Below, in pieces: positions 1 through 7,928 of a DNA stretch of 64,000 nucleotides. The stretch comes from Acetohalobium arabaticum DSM 5501 (GTDB taxonomy: Bacteria; Bacillota; Halanaerobiia; Halobacteroidales; Acetohalobiaceae): NCBI RefSeq assembly GCF_000144695.1, contig NC_014378.1, forward strand, positions 470,781-534,780, in the 5' to 3' direction. The position numbers and the translations under genes are program-made. The stretch's first letter is position 1, and each line of letters starts with the position of its first letter. A model generated the notes under the pieces. The model was not told the DNA's origin. It searched no databases and saw only the letters and a program-made list of their open reading frames with translations.

Positions 1-2
1 TG

Positions 3-341
3 ACTTTAGCTAGAGCTATTAATGGTGAAGCTAGAGGAGAGTCATTCCGCGGTCAGGTTGGTGTTGGAGCAGTAATTTTAAATCGAGTTAGAAATGATGA
101 GTTTGCTAATAGTATTAAAGAAGTGATTTATGAGGATGGACAATTCACTTCAGTAGTTGATGGCCAGGTTAATTTACCCCCTACGGAATTATCTATTAAA
201 GCAGCCAAAGCGGCATTAATAGGCTACGATCCAACAGGTAATGCTCGATTCTTTTATAATCCCAAAATTGCTACCAAATTAGAATGGATTTCCTCTCGGC
301 CAAAGATAGTTAAGATTGATAATCATATATTTGCAGATTAA
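3..341 (+). CDS. Cell wall hydrolase, SleB family (3' end only)
   Basis: The window opens inside this gene; 112 C-terminal codons remain, in the frame that starts at base 3. The visible part carries the Hydrolase_2 (SleB/CwlJ) signature: ARAINGEARGE near its beginning, where the first Glu of GEA is the family's catalytic residue, followed by QVGVGAVILNRV, and later a GYDPTGNARFFYNP block. Family members cut the spore cortex peptidoglycan at germination as lytic transglycosylases, or act as general wall hydrolases. The signal peptide and any peptidoglycan-binding repeats lie outside the window. A strong terminator follows the stop codon directly. The family assignment is secure; whether it is SleB itself is not. 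Confidence 0.9.
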   Translation, partial: TLARAINGEARGESFRGQVGVGAVILNRVRNDEFANSIKEVIYEDGQFTSVVDGQVNLPPTELSIKAAKAALIGYDPTGNARFFYNPKIATKLEWISSRPKIVKIDNHIFAD

Positions 342-370
342 AGATCCCATTTGGGGGATCTTTTTATTTT
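340..370 (+). terminator. Rho-independent terminator after the cortex hydrolase
   Basis: The 9-bp stem AAAGATCCC / GGGATCTTT with a short ATTTGG loop runs directly into a T-rich tract. It overlaps the stop codon of the hydrolase gene. Confidence 0.9.
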
Positions 371-479
371 TGATTTTTGGAGAACTTATGTTAGAATTAA
401 GAGGAAGTAAATTTAATTAAAGGATAATTTAGACTGGTATCGAAAACAAATAATGATGAAATTTATAAAGGATGATAAT

Positions 480-896
480 ATGTTCCAGAAATTAAGAGGC
501 ATTTTGACAACTTATGATAAAATATTAATTATATCTATTTTATTGTTTACGATTGTAGGTATTGGTTGGTCAGTGTTTAATTTAGCTGAAGATAATCAAA
601 GTGCTAAGTATGTAGTAATTGAGCATAAAAATCAGGTGTTAAATAAATTTAGGTTAACTTCTGATTTCCAAAAAAGAATTACAATTGATTTAGACCATGG
701 AACAGCAGAGATTATGGTCGAGAATGGAGAAGTGAGAATGATGGAGATGCCAAGAGAGATCTGTCCACTAGGAATCTGTTCTGATACAGGATGGGTTAGT
801 AATGTAGGGGAGACAATTGTCTGTATTCCTAACCAAATAGTAATTGCTGTTGAGGCCCAAGATTCTGAAGATAAAATAGATGGTATCTCGTACTAA
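480..896 (+). CDS. NusG domain II-containing membrane-anchored protein
   Basis: A 138-residue protein with one N-terminal membrane helix (about residues 12-32, ILIISILLFTIVGIGWSVF) and a C-terminal extracytoplasmic domain of the NusG_II (Lin0431-like) type, recognisable by the MEMPREICPLGICSDTGWVS block and the following GETIVCIPNQIVI strand. The family is of unknown function and in clostridia often sits beside electron-transport or isoprenoid genes. I chose the ATG at 480 because AAAGGATG lies 8 bases upstream; an in-frame ATG at 453 has no visible ribosome site. It is 24 bases from the flavoprotein gene that follows and probably cotranscribed with it. Confidence 0.75.
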   Translation: MFQKLRGILTTYDKILIISILLFTIVGIGWSVFNLAEDNQSAKYVVIEHKNQVLNKFRLTSDFQKRITIDLDHGTAEIMVENGEVRMMEMPREICPLGICSDTGWVSNVGETIVCIPNQIVIAVEAQDSEDKIDGISY

Positions 897-920
897 ATTA
901 AATGAATGGTGGTGAATCTA

Positions 921-2045
921 ATGAAATATGATATTTTAATAGTAGGAGCAGGACCAGCTGGGGCTTATACTGCCTATAGATTAGCCCAGGCAGATTTAGA
1001 TGTATTATTATTGGAAAAGGAAGAATTACCCAGATATAAGCCCTGTGGGGGAGGTCTGACTTCAAAAGTTTTTGGAATTATACCTGAATTTAATTTAGAT
1101 CATGTTATTGAGGATAAAATCTCTACTGTGGTCTTTACTCATAATGTAGAAGCTCCTATTAAGCTTGATTTCATAGAGCCTTTTACCTATATGACTATGA
1201 GAGATAAGTTTGATTATTTCTTAGTTCAGCAGGCTAAAGAGGTAGGAGTAAAAGTGATTGATAATACTCCAGTAGTAGACATAAGATGTATGTCGGATAG
1301 AGTTCGTGTCTGTACTACAGGAAGTGAGTATACTGCTAAATATATCATTGGAGCTGATGGAGCCAGGAGTTTAGTTGCGCAGCAATTAGGCTTAATGGAT
1401 GGGGTGGAGTCTGCTATTGCTTATGAAAAAGAGATAAAGGTGTCTTCACAGTTACTTGAAGCCCAGCGGGGAATTATGAATCTTGATTATGGAATTATTC
1501 ATGGCGGTTATAGCTGGATTTTTCCTAAGGTCGATCATTTTTCTGTAGGTGTTGGTACCTTTGCTGAAGGAGTAAGCTTAAAAAAGAGTTTAGAAGATTA
1601 TTTAGCTAAAGGTAAAATAGATGATTATAAGGAACTTAAAGCTAAAGGCCATCCTCTGCCAGTTGGAGGGTCTAAACGGGAATTAACATACAAACGAGCA
1701 GTATTAATTGGCGATGCTGCTGGCTTAGTTGATCCATTGTCAGGAGAGGGAATTTTTTATGCTTTAAAGAGTGCTGATTTAGCCAGCCGGATACTTCTTG
1801 ATGTTATACGGAGAGGCAAATCCTTAAGCAGATATACTACTTTAATTAATCAGGAAATACTACCTGAATTTCGCAAAGCAGAATTAATCAAAAAAATCTT
1901 TTTTAAGTTTTCTGATTTATTACATAAGTTATTTATGAAAGAAAATTGGATTTTAAAGAAGTTAATACAGGTTATCTATGGTGATGATACTTATTCAAAT
2001 CTGTATGATAATATTCAAAATCAAATTCCTTTATTAAAATTTTAA
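921..2045 (+). CDS. Geranylgeranyl reductase family FAD-dependent oxidoreductase
   Basis: A 374-residue flavoprotein. The N-terminal dinucleotide-binding motif GAGPAGAYTAYRL (residues ~9-21), the PRYKPCGGGL block (~40-49) and the second FAD motif LIGDAAGLVDPLSGEG (~255-270) are all typical of the geranylgeranyl / digeranylgeranylglycerophospholipid reductase family, which saturates isoprenoid chains. In bacteria the substrate is often unknown (quinone side chains or polyprenols are possible). The start at 921 is supported by GGTGGTGA seven bases upstream; an in-frame ATG at 906 is less likely. It follows the NusG-II gene closely and ends at a shared hairpin facing abrB. Confidence 0.8.
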   Translation: MKYDILIVGAGPAGAYTAYRLAQADLDVLLLEKEELPRYKPCGGGLTSKVFGIIPEFNLDHVIEDKISTVVFTHNVEAPIKLDFIEPFTYMTMRDKFDYFLVQQAKEVGVKVIDNTPVVDIRCMSDRVRVCTTGSEYTAKYIIGADGARSLVAQQLGLMDGVESAIAYEKEIKVSSQLLEAQRGIMNLDYGIIHGGYSWIFPKVDHFSVGVGTFAEGVSLKKSLEDYLAKGKIDDYKELKAKGHPLPVGGSKRELTYKRAVLIGDAAGLVDPLSGEGIFYALKSADLASRILLDVIRRGKSLSRYTTLINQEILPEFRKAELIKKIFFKFSDLLHKLFMKENWILKKLIQVIYGDDTYSNLYDNIQNQIPLLKF

Positions 2046-2052
2046 ATAAAAT

Positions 2053-2082
2053 AACCAGGATTAGGGGGCCCTAATCCTGGTT
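2053..2082. terminator. Bidirectional terminator between the flavoprotein gene and abrB
   Basis: A 14-bp perfect inverted repeat, AACCAGGATTAGGG / CCCTAATCCTGGTT, separated by GG and flanked by T-rich DNA on the right and A-rich DNA on the left. It lies between two converging genes and can serve both. Confidence 0.85.
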
Positions 2083-2105
2083 TAATTTGATTGAATCTTA
2101 AGTAA

Positions 2106-2366
2106 TTAAGCAGGCTTTTCTTCTGATTTCTCTACCATTTTATCTAAGCATTCAGAACAGATAATTTTATTTTTAAAATCGATAGTATTTTCTGCATTAC
2201 CACAAAAGATGCAAGCAGGTTCATACTTTTTAAAGATTATTTTGTCATTGTCTACGTAGATTTCTAAAGAATCTTTAGTCTCAAGCCCTAAAGTTCTACG
2301 CAGTTCAATTGGAATTACTATTCTTCCTAAATCATCTACTTTTCTAACAATACCTGTTGATTTCAT
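2106..2366 (-). CDS. abrB: AbrB/SpoVT family transcriptional regulator
   Basis: An 86-residue protein. Residues ~3-47 form the swapped-hairpin AbrB DNA-binding domain (VRKVDDLGRIVIPIELRRTL). The C-terminal half has two CxxC pairs (CIFC and CSEC), as in the AbrB-like regulators of clostridia and Bacillus Abh/AbrB relatives. The family controls transition-state and sporulation genes. The start at 2366 is chosen because GGGAGGGGAG lies just upstream and the domain begins there; the open frame extends further upstream but would run through the promoter. This is the only convincing minus-strand gene in the window. Confidence 0.92.
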   Translation of the reverse strand: MKSTGIVRKVDDLGRIVIPIELRRTLGLETKDSLEIYVDNDKIIFKKYEPACIFCGNAENTIDFKNKIICSECLDKMVEKSEEKPA

Positions 2367-2412
2367 TTCTTTCTCCCCTCCCTTTACATAATTCGACAAA
2401 AACTCTAAATTA

Positions 2413-2441
2413 ATTATATATAAGAAGAATAAACTTGTCAA
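2413..2441 (-). promoter_or_regulatory. SigmaA promoter of abrB
   Basis: On the minus strand a perfect -35 TTGACA (2436-2441) and perfect -10 TATAAT (2413-2418) are separated by exactly 17 bases, and lie about 47 bases upstream of the abrB start codon. Confidence 0.85.
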
Positions 2442-2551
2442 GTTTATTGGCAAGTTTTTTCAAGGCAAATTTGGGTTATCTTTCTTTAAATCCCAGTTAA
2501 AATTTAACAGGTTAAATAGTTTGGAATTATTTTTAAAGTTTGGTTTATAGT

Positions 2552-2580
2552 TTGACAAACCTGATTATATGTTATATTAT
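2552..2580 (+). promoter_or_regulatory. SigmaA-type promoter of the first betaine ABC operon
   Basis: TTGACA at 2552-2557 and TATTAT at 2575-2580, with 17 bases between. It leaves a leader of about 150 bases before the ATPase start codon. The rest of the gap between abrB and this operon holds the abrB promoter and the leader hairpin listed separately. Confidence 0.7.
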
Positions 2581-2658
2581 TTATAAACGAGATTTGCGGG
2601 GAGTAAATTTTTAGTCAGGATAGAAGATGTTTATTATCAATTAATAGTCTACAGTGAT

Positions 2659-2699
2659 AATCTTTGGAATAAAAGTTAACTTTATTTCAAAGATTTTTT
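2659..2699 (+). terminator. Terminator-like hairpin in the 5' leader of opuAA (possible attenuator)
   Basis: A 15-bp stem (AATCTTTGGAATAAA / TTTATTTCAAAGATT, one G-U) is followed by six Ts. It lies between the promoter at 2552-2580 and the start codon at 2737, so it would stop transcription before the gene. GATAAT at 2655-2660 can also pair with an upstream ATTATC, giving a simple alternative fold. Confidence 0.6.
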
Positions 2700-2736
2700 G
2701 TTTACAGTGAATAAAATAACCTGGGAGGTTGAATTA

Positions 2737-3921
2737 ATGAAAGAGATAGAAGTAAATAATCTTTCAAAGATATTTGGAAATAATCCTCAAGAAGGTATTG
2801 AGTTATTAAAAGAAGGATATTCTAAAGATGAGATATTAGAGAAGACGGGCTTGACAGTAGGTGTGAATGATGTTAGTTTTAAAGTTAATACAGAAGAAAT
2901 ATTTGTGATTATGGGGCTGTCAGGCAGCGGTAAGTCGACTTTATTGAGGTGTTTAAATAGGTTAATTGAACCAACAGCTGGAGAATTGAAATTAAAGGAT
3001 CAGAATCTAATGGATTTGGATCAACAGAGTTTACGCCAGATGAGAAGAGATAAATTTGGAATGGTCTTTCAGAATTTTGCTCTTTTTCCTAATAGGACTG
3101 TACTAGAGAATGCTGAATTTGGATTAGAGATTCAGGATGTACCTAAAGAAGAAAGAGAAGTACAAGCTAAAGAGGCATTAAAAAGAGTAGGTCTGGATGG
3201 ATGGGAGGACCAATATCCTGAGCAATTAAGTGGTGGAATGCAGCAAAGAGTTGGTTTGGCTCGAGCTCTAGCAGTTGATCCTGAGATTCTTCTTATGGAT
3301 GAACCTTTTAGTGCTTTAGATCCTTTAATCAAAAAAGAAATGCAGGATGAATTACTGGATATTTATCAAGATTTAGATAAAACAATTCTATTTATTACTC
3401 ATGATTTAGATGAAGCTCTTAAACTAGGTGATCGAATTGCTATTATGAATGATGGAAAAATTGTTCAGATAGGAACTCCAGAAGAGATTTTGACTGATGC
3501 TGAAAATGATTATGTTAAGGAATTTGTACAGGATGTAAATCGTTCTCGTATCTTAACTGCTGAAGATATTATGACTAAACCTCTAGCTTTATTATATGAT
3601 CAGGACGGTCCTCATACTGCTATGCATAAAATGAGGCAGAATGAAATTTCCAGTATTTTTGTAGTAGATAAAGAACGAAAACTTAAGGGAATAGTAGAAA
3701 TTGAAGATGCTGTTGAAGGAGTTAATAAAGGACAAAAGGATTTAGAAGGTATAATGAAGGAGACTCCTACTACCAATCCAGATGAAAACTTAGATGAGTT
3801 ATTTTCTGAGATTGCTGATTTAGATATTCCTCTACCAGTGATTAATGATGAAGGGAAGTTATTGGGGCTGATTATTAAGAGTAATGTCTTAGCTAATTTA
3901 GCTAGTGAGGAGAGGGTATAA
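2737..3921 (+). CDS. opuAA: Glycine betaine/proline ABC transporter ATP-binding protein with CBS domains
   Basis: A 394-residue cytoplasmic ATPase that would power quaternary-amine uptake. It has the ProV/OpuAA N-terminal extension, Walker A GLSGSGKST (~60-68), the signature LSGGMQQR, Walker B ILLMDEP, and a C-terminal tandem CBS pair (from about residue 280), which in OpuA senses ionic strength or c-di-AMP. The ATG at 2737 follows GGGAGG; an in-frame ATG 39 bases upstream overlaps the leader terminator. It overlaps the permease gene by one base. No second ATPase gene is visible for the paralogous permease and binding protein downstream, so it may serve both. Confidence 0.92.
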   Translation: MKEIEVNNLSKIFGNNPQEGIELLKEGYSKDEILEKTGLTVGVNDVSFKVNTEEIFVIMGLSGSGKSTLLRCLNRLIEPTAGELKLKDQNLMDLDQQSLRQMRRDKFGMVFQNFALFPNRTVLENAEFGLEIQDVPKEEREVQAKEALKRVGLDGWEDQYPEQLSGGMQQRVGLARALAVDPEILLMDEPFSALDPLIKKEMQDELLDIYQDLDKTILFITHDLDEALKLGDRIAIMNDGKIVQIGTPEEILTDAENDYVKEFVQDVNRSRILTAEDIMTKPLALLYDQDGPHTAMHKMRQNEISSIFVVDKERKLKGIVEIEDAVEGVNKGQKDLEGIMKETPTTNPDENLDELFSEIADLDIPLPVINDEGKLLGLIIKSNVLANLASEERV

Positions 3922-4748
3922 TGAATTTGCCTATAGGCAAAGGAGTAGAATTATTATTAGATGTACTTTTGAATAATTTTGGACCTTTCTTTGAAATAGT
4001 ATCAAATTTAGTGGAGCAATTTATGACTGGATTTACAAATTTACTTTTAGTAGCTCCACCTTTAGTTGTTATTTTAGCTTTAACCGGTTTAGCTTTATTA
4101 ATAGCCGATAAGAAGGTAGCTTTCTTCAGTTTTATTGGTCTTTTTGTAGTATTTGGTATGGGATTGTGGGTAGCTACTATACGTACTTTTGTCTTAGTTT
4201 TTGTTGCAGCTGTAATTGCGCTAGCTTTAGGAATTCCAACAGGAATTTTGATTAATAAGAGTCAATTATTGAATAGAATAATTACCCCCATTTTAGACTT
4301 TATGCAGACTATGCCTCCGTTTGTTTACTTAATCCCAGCCACTATGTTCTTTGGAATTGGTAATGTTCCTGGAGTAATGGCTACAGTTATTTTTGCAATG
4401 CCTCCAGCGATTAGATTAACTGATTTGGGCCTAAAACAAGTACCAGATGAACTAGAAGAAGTAGGATTTGCTTTTGGGTCTACTCCATGGCAGATGTTGT
4501 TTAAAGTTAGGTTACCTCTAGCATTACCTTCAATTATGGCGGGGATTAATCAATGTATTATGCTTTCCTTATCTATGGTTGTTATAGCTTCTATGATTGG
4601 AGCTAAAGGTCTAGGAGCTGAAGTGTTGAATGGAATTCAAAGGATGCAGATTGGAGTTGGATTTGAAGCTGGATTAGGAGTAGTTATTTTGGCTATTATT
4701 TTAGATAGAATTACTAAGGGATTGAATCAGGTTAACGCGGAGCAATAA
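3921..4748 (+). CDS. opuAB: Glycine betaine ABC transporter permease
   Basis: A 275-residue inner-membrane permease of the ProW/OpuAB type with six or seven hydrophobic segments. The cytoplasmic EAA-type loop is at about residues 170-200 (ELEEVGFAFGSTPWQMLFKVRLP), preceded by the family block DFMQTMPPFVYLIPA. It starts on the ATG overlapping the ATPase stop codon. A paralogue lies at 6854 with the same loop and block. Confidence 0.92.
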   Translation: MNLPIGKGVELLLDVLLNNFGPFFEIVSNLVEQFMTGFTNLLLVAPPLVVILALTGLALLIADKKVAFFSFIGLFVVFGMGLWVATIRTFVLVFVAAVIALALGIPTGILINKSQLLNRIITPILDFMQTMPPFVYLIPATMFFGIGNVPGVMATVIFAMPPAIRLTDLGLKQVPDELEEVGFAFGSTPWQMLFKVRLPLALPSIMAGINQCIMLSLSMVVIASMIGAKGLGAEVLNGIQRMQIGVGFEAGLGVVILAIILDRITKGLNQVNAEQ

Positions 4749-4774
4749 ATTAAAATAAATTAGGAGGGGTTATT

Positions 4775-5695
4775 ATTTTTAACAGTAAAACTAAAAGCTT
4801 TACGTTAGTAGCTTTAGCTTTATTGTTAGCAGTGACGGTGACAGGATGTGGTATGCTTCAAAGTCCGCAGCAGACAAGCCAAGATGAATCAGTTGAGCAG
4901 AAAGGAAAGGTTAAGATTGGTTATGTGCAGTGGGCATCAGCAGAGGCTTCTACATATGTTGTTCGTGAAGTTTTAGAGAGAATGGGCTATGAGGTGGAAA
5001 CACCGGTAACGCAATCTGGACCAATGTTTCAAGGGACAGCTAATGGTGAGTTAGATGCTTTCGTTTGTGCATGGTTACCTAATACAGATAAGACGCGTTG
5101 GGAAGAATATGGTGATGAATTAGTTGATTTAGGGAGTAATTATGATTCAGCTCAGATAGGCCTTGTAGTTCCTGAATATGTCAAAGCTGATACTATCCCT
5201 GAACTTAAAAAATATGCCGATAAATTTAATAAAGCAATAGTAGGAATTGATCCTGGCGCTACGGAAATGACAGTAATTGAGAATAAGACTATGCCTAAAT
5301 ATGGTTTAAAAGATTGGGAATTAACTAGTAGTAGTGGACCGGCTATGACTGCTGAATTAGGTAAAGCAATTAAAAATGATGAATGGATTGTAGTAGCTGG
5401 TTGGAAACCGCACTGGAAATGGTCTAAATGGGATCTTAAATTCTTAGAAGATCCAGAGTTAACTATGGGTGAAGGCGAATATATTAAGAGTATAGGTAGA
5501 CCAGAGATTAAAGAAGATATGCCTACAGTAGCTAAGTTCTTACAGAATTATAAGCTGACTACAGAACAGTTAGGTTCTATAATGTTAAAAATTCAAAATG
5601 GAATGGAACCGAAGAAAGCTGCTGAAGAGTTTGTCAGTAATAATCCGGAAGCTGTTAATAGCTGGGTACCGGGAGATAAAGAAGTTGTAAAATAA
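4775..5695 (+). CDS. opuAC: Glycine betaine-binding lipoprotein, apparent ATT start
   Basis: The OpuAC-type substrate-binding domain begins about 40 residues in, with KVKIGYVQWASAEA and later WKPHWKWSKWDLKFLEDP, the aromatic region used to bind the trimethylammonium group. The reading frame from the upstream stop (4751) to a TTG at 4823 holds no ATG, GTG or TTG. Starting at TTG would leave only a ten-residue stub before the lipobox. Starting at ATT 4775, six bases after AGGAGGGG, gives a normal lipoprotein signal: two Lys, a hydrophobic stretch, then VTGC. I therefore take ATT (4775, or 4772) as the start. The protein would be 306 residues and membrane-anchored. Confidence 0.85.
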   Translation: MFNSKTKSFTLVALALLLAVTVTGCGMLQSPQQTSQDESVEQKGKVKIGYVQWASAEASTYVVREVLERMGYEVETPVTQSGPMFQGTANGELDAFVCAWLPNTDKTRWEEYGDELVDLGSNYDSAQIGLVVPEYVKADTIPELKKYADKFNKAIVGIDPGATEMTVIENKTMPKYGLKDWELTSSSGPAMTAELGKAIKNDEWIVVAGWKPHWKWSKWDLKFLEDPELTMGEGEYIKSIGRPEIKEDMPTVAKFLQNYKLTTEQLGSIMLKIQNGMEPKKAAEEFVSNNPEAVNSWVPGDKEVVK

Positions 5696-5707
5696 TTAGA
5701 TTAAATT

Positions 5708-5750
5708 AATTAAAGTATCAGATTAAATAAACTAATCTGATACTTTAATT
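5708..5750 (+). terminator. Hairpin after the first betaine-binding protein
   Basis: An 18-bp perfect inverted repeat (AATTAAAGTATCAGATTA and its complement, loop AATAAAC) lies between the two binding-protein genes. The downstream tract is only moderately T-rich, so it may cause partial termination or protect mRNA 3' ends. Confidence 0.7.
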
Positions 5751-5781
5751 ACTGTTTTATTATCGATAAGGGGGTTATTAA

Positions 5782-6735
5782 ATGATTTCTAAAAAGGGAC
5801 GGATAATTTTAGCTGTATGTTTAGTTTTAACACTTACGGTAGTAGGATGTACACAGCAAAAACAGGCTTCTAATCAGGCTGAACAGACTGAAGAGATTAA
5901 GTTTGGATATGTAAATTGGCCGGGTGTTACTGTTAAGACAGAGGTAGTTAAACAGGTTTTGGAAACTATAGGTTATAAGGTTACAACTGAAAGTTTAGGC
6001 CAGCAGGTATTATTTAAAGGAATGGACAATGATGAAATTGATGCCTTTTTGGGTAACTGGATGCCTACAATGATGACTAATTTCAAACCTTATAAGGAAA
6101 AAGGAACGATTGTAAATATCAAACCAAATGTTGAAAAAGCGGTTTATAAGCTTGCTGTACCTGAATATGTCTGGGAAGCAGGAGTTAAATCTATTAGTGA
6201 TCTGCATAAGCATGCTGATAAATTTGATCATGAAATAGTTGGGCTGGAAGCCGGTAATGATGGTAATGAAATCATGAAAGAAGCTATTGAAAATAACACT
6301 TATAACTTAGAAGATTGGAAGGTAGTAGCAAGCAGTACTGGAGGAATGTTATCAGCAGTAGAACGAGCTACTAAGACAGGAGAATGGATTGCTTTTCCAG
6401 GTTGGGAGCCGCATTGGATGAATGTTAAATATGACATTAAGTATCTAGAGGATCCAGAAAATATCTGGGGAGAGAGTAGTACAATTTATACTGCTGCTCG
6501 ACCAGAACTGGAAGAAGAGAGTCCTAATTTCTATAAGTTTTTAGAGAACTTTGAAATTACATCTCAAATTCAAAGTAAGTGGATTTTAGAGTATCAGAAG
6601 AAAGAACGTCCAGCTGAAGAAGCAGCTGAAGAATGGATTAAGAATAATATTGATGTTATTAGTAGCTGGCTTGACGGTGTAAAGACTGTTGACGGCAAAG
6701 ATGCTGTTAAAGTAATTAAGAATAAATTTAAGTAG
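5782..6735 (+). CDS. Second glycine betaine/quaternary amine-binding lipoprotein
   Basis: A 317-residue OpuAC-family protein. The signal peptide MISKKGRIILAVCLVLTLTV ends in the lipobox VVGC (Cys ~23). The mature domain has KFGYVNWPGVTVKTEV and WEPHWMNVKYDIKYLEDP, matching the corresponding blocks of the paralogue at 4775, but the two proteins are clearly diverged and may prefer different betaines. GGGGG six bases before the ATG is a good ribosome site. It is followed by a palindromic hairpin and then a second permease gene. Confidence 0.9.
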   Translation: MISKKGRIILAVCLVLTLTVVGCTQQKQASNQAEQTEEIKFGYVNWPGVTVKTEVVKQVLETIGYKVTTESLGQQVLFKGMDNDEIDAFLGNWMPTMMTNFKPYKEKGTIVNIKPNVEKAVYKLAVPEYVWEAGVKSISDLHKHADKFDHEIVGLEAGNDGNEIMKEAIENNTYNLEDWKVVASSTGGMLSAVERATKTGEWIAFPGWEPHWMNVKYDIKYLEDPENIWGESSTIYTAARPELEEESPNFYKFLENFEITSQIQSKWILEYQKKERPAEEAAEEWIKNNIDVISSWLDGVKTVDGKDAVKVIKNKFK

Positions 6736-6748
6736 TTTTTAACAGAAT

Positions 6749-6782
6749 CTTAGCGATATTCGTGATCACGAATATTGCTAAG
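6749..6782 (+). terminator. Intergenic 34-base palindrome
   Basis: Two 17-base arms meet at GTGATCAC with a single G-U pair (CTTAGCGATATTCGTGA / TCACGAATATTGCTAAG). No T-run follows. It sits between the second binding-protein gene and its permease and could be an operator or an mRNA processing or stabilising hairpin rather than a terminator. Confidence 0.5.
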
Positions 6783-6853
6783 ACAAATAACTCGGTGATA
6801 AATTAAGTTAAGATTAGCTAAAGTTTTATATCTTAAGGAGGTAATACTTTCTA

Positions 6854-7717
6854 ATGAATCTTATTCCTTTAGTCTCAACACTGGATAAGTTAATCAACTT
6901 TTTATCTACTAAAATTCCTTTAGGTAATGCAGTAGAGGCTATAGTTGATTTTATTATTTCGAATTTTAGTGTTCCGCTAAATACCTTTTCTGAAATAATT
7001 AGTTCATTGATTGGTGGATTTGAGGCTGTTTTATCTTATGGTCATCCCTTTCTATTAATTGCTGTTTTTGCTATTGCCGCTTGGAAACTCAAGGGAAAAA
7101 ATATGGCTGTCTTTGTTGCTTTAGGATTAATGTTAGTCTTAAATCTTAGAATGTGGGACCCGTTAGTAACTACTATGGCTTCAATAATTACTTCGGTGGT
7201 TGTCTGTTTAATTTTGGGAATCCCAATTGGAATTTTAAAAGCCCGTAGCAGAATTATTGATCTTATTACTCGTCCTATGCTAGACTTTATGCAGACTATA
7301 CCTCCCTTTGTTTATTTAATTCCAGCCTTAATGTTCTTTGGTTTAGGTAATGTTTCTGGAGTTATAGCTACTGTAGTCTTTGCTATTGCTCCTCCAATTC
7401 GTTTAACTTATTTAGGAATTAAACAGGTATCAGATGAGTTAAAAGAAGCTGGGAGAGCCTTTGGTTGTACCCCATGGCAGATGTTATATAAGATAGAGCT
7501 ACCGTTAGCATTACCATCGATTATGATGGGCGTTAACCAATGTATTATGCTTTCTTTATCTATGGTAGTAATTGCAGCGATGATCGGAGCTGGAGGATTA
7601 GGAAAGCCAGTACTGCGTTCCTTATCAACAGTAGATATCGGTTTAGGTTTTGAAGCTGGTTTAGGAGTAGTTATTTTAGCTATGATTTTAGACCGGATCT
7701 TTGGGCGGGAGCAGTAA
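6854..7717 (+). CDS. Second glycine betaine ABC transporter permease
   Basis: A 287-residue ProW/OpuAB-type permease paralogous to the one at 3921: it shares the block DFMQTIPPFVYLIPA, the loop ELKEAGRAFGCTPWQMLYKIELP and the C-terminal GFEAGLGVVILAMILDR. It has an N-terminal extension of about 60 residues with an amphipathic segment. AAGGAGG lies 11 bases before the ATG. With the binding protein at 5782 it makes a second transporter half-set that lacks its own ATPase in this window. Confidence 0.9.
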   Translation: MNLIPLVSTLDKLINFLSTKIPLGNAVEAIVDFIISNFSVPLNTFSEIISSLIGGFEAVLSYGHPFLLIAVFAIAAWKLKGKNMAVFVALGLMLVLNLRMWDPLVTTMASIITSVVVCLILGIPIGILKARSRIIDLITRPMLDFMQTIPPFVYLIPALMFFGLGNVSGVIATVVFAIAPPIRLTYLGIKQVSDELKEAGRAFGCTPWQMLYKIELPLALPSIMMGVNQCIMLSLSMVVIAAMIGAGGLGKPVLRSLSTVDIGLGFEAGLGVVILAMILDRIFGREQ

Positions 7718-7736
7718 AAAATAATAACTAAAAAAG

Positions 7737-7768
7737 ACTAGAATGCCCTTGTATTGGGGCATTTTAGT
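7737..7768 (+). terminator. Terminator of the betaine ABC region
   Basis: A 12-bp stem (ACTAGAATGCCC / GGGCATTTTAGT, one G-U) with an 8-base loop, followed by a T-rich segment. Confidence 0.7.
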
Positions 7769-7928
7769 TAGTTAAAAGATAAATTTTTCTTCCTTATTGT
7801 GATCTATATTATTTCCAGTGGGAATTGATTCCTTTACTGATAGGTATATTGATCCTGGAAAGCAGTATGTTAAATCATGGAAGGGATTTCAGTCTCAATA
7901 AATAAGATAGTAATAAGGGGGAATCAAA

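Noticed and set aside
7810-7905. Short open stretch reading SFTDRYIDPGKQYVKSWKGF in the gap before the corrinoid gene
   Set aside because: It resembles the end of a fibronectin-III-like repeat but has no start, no ribosome site and only about 30 codons; too little to call a gene or relic.
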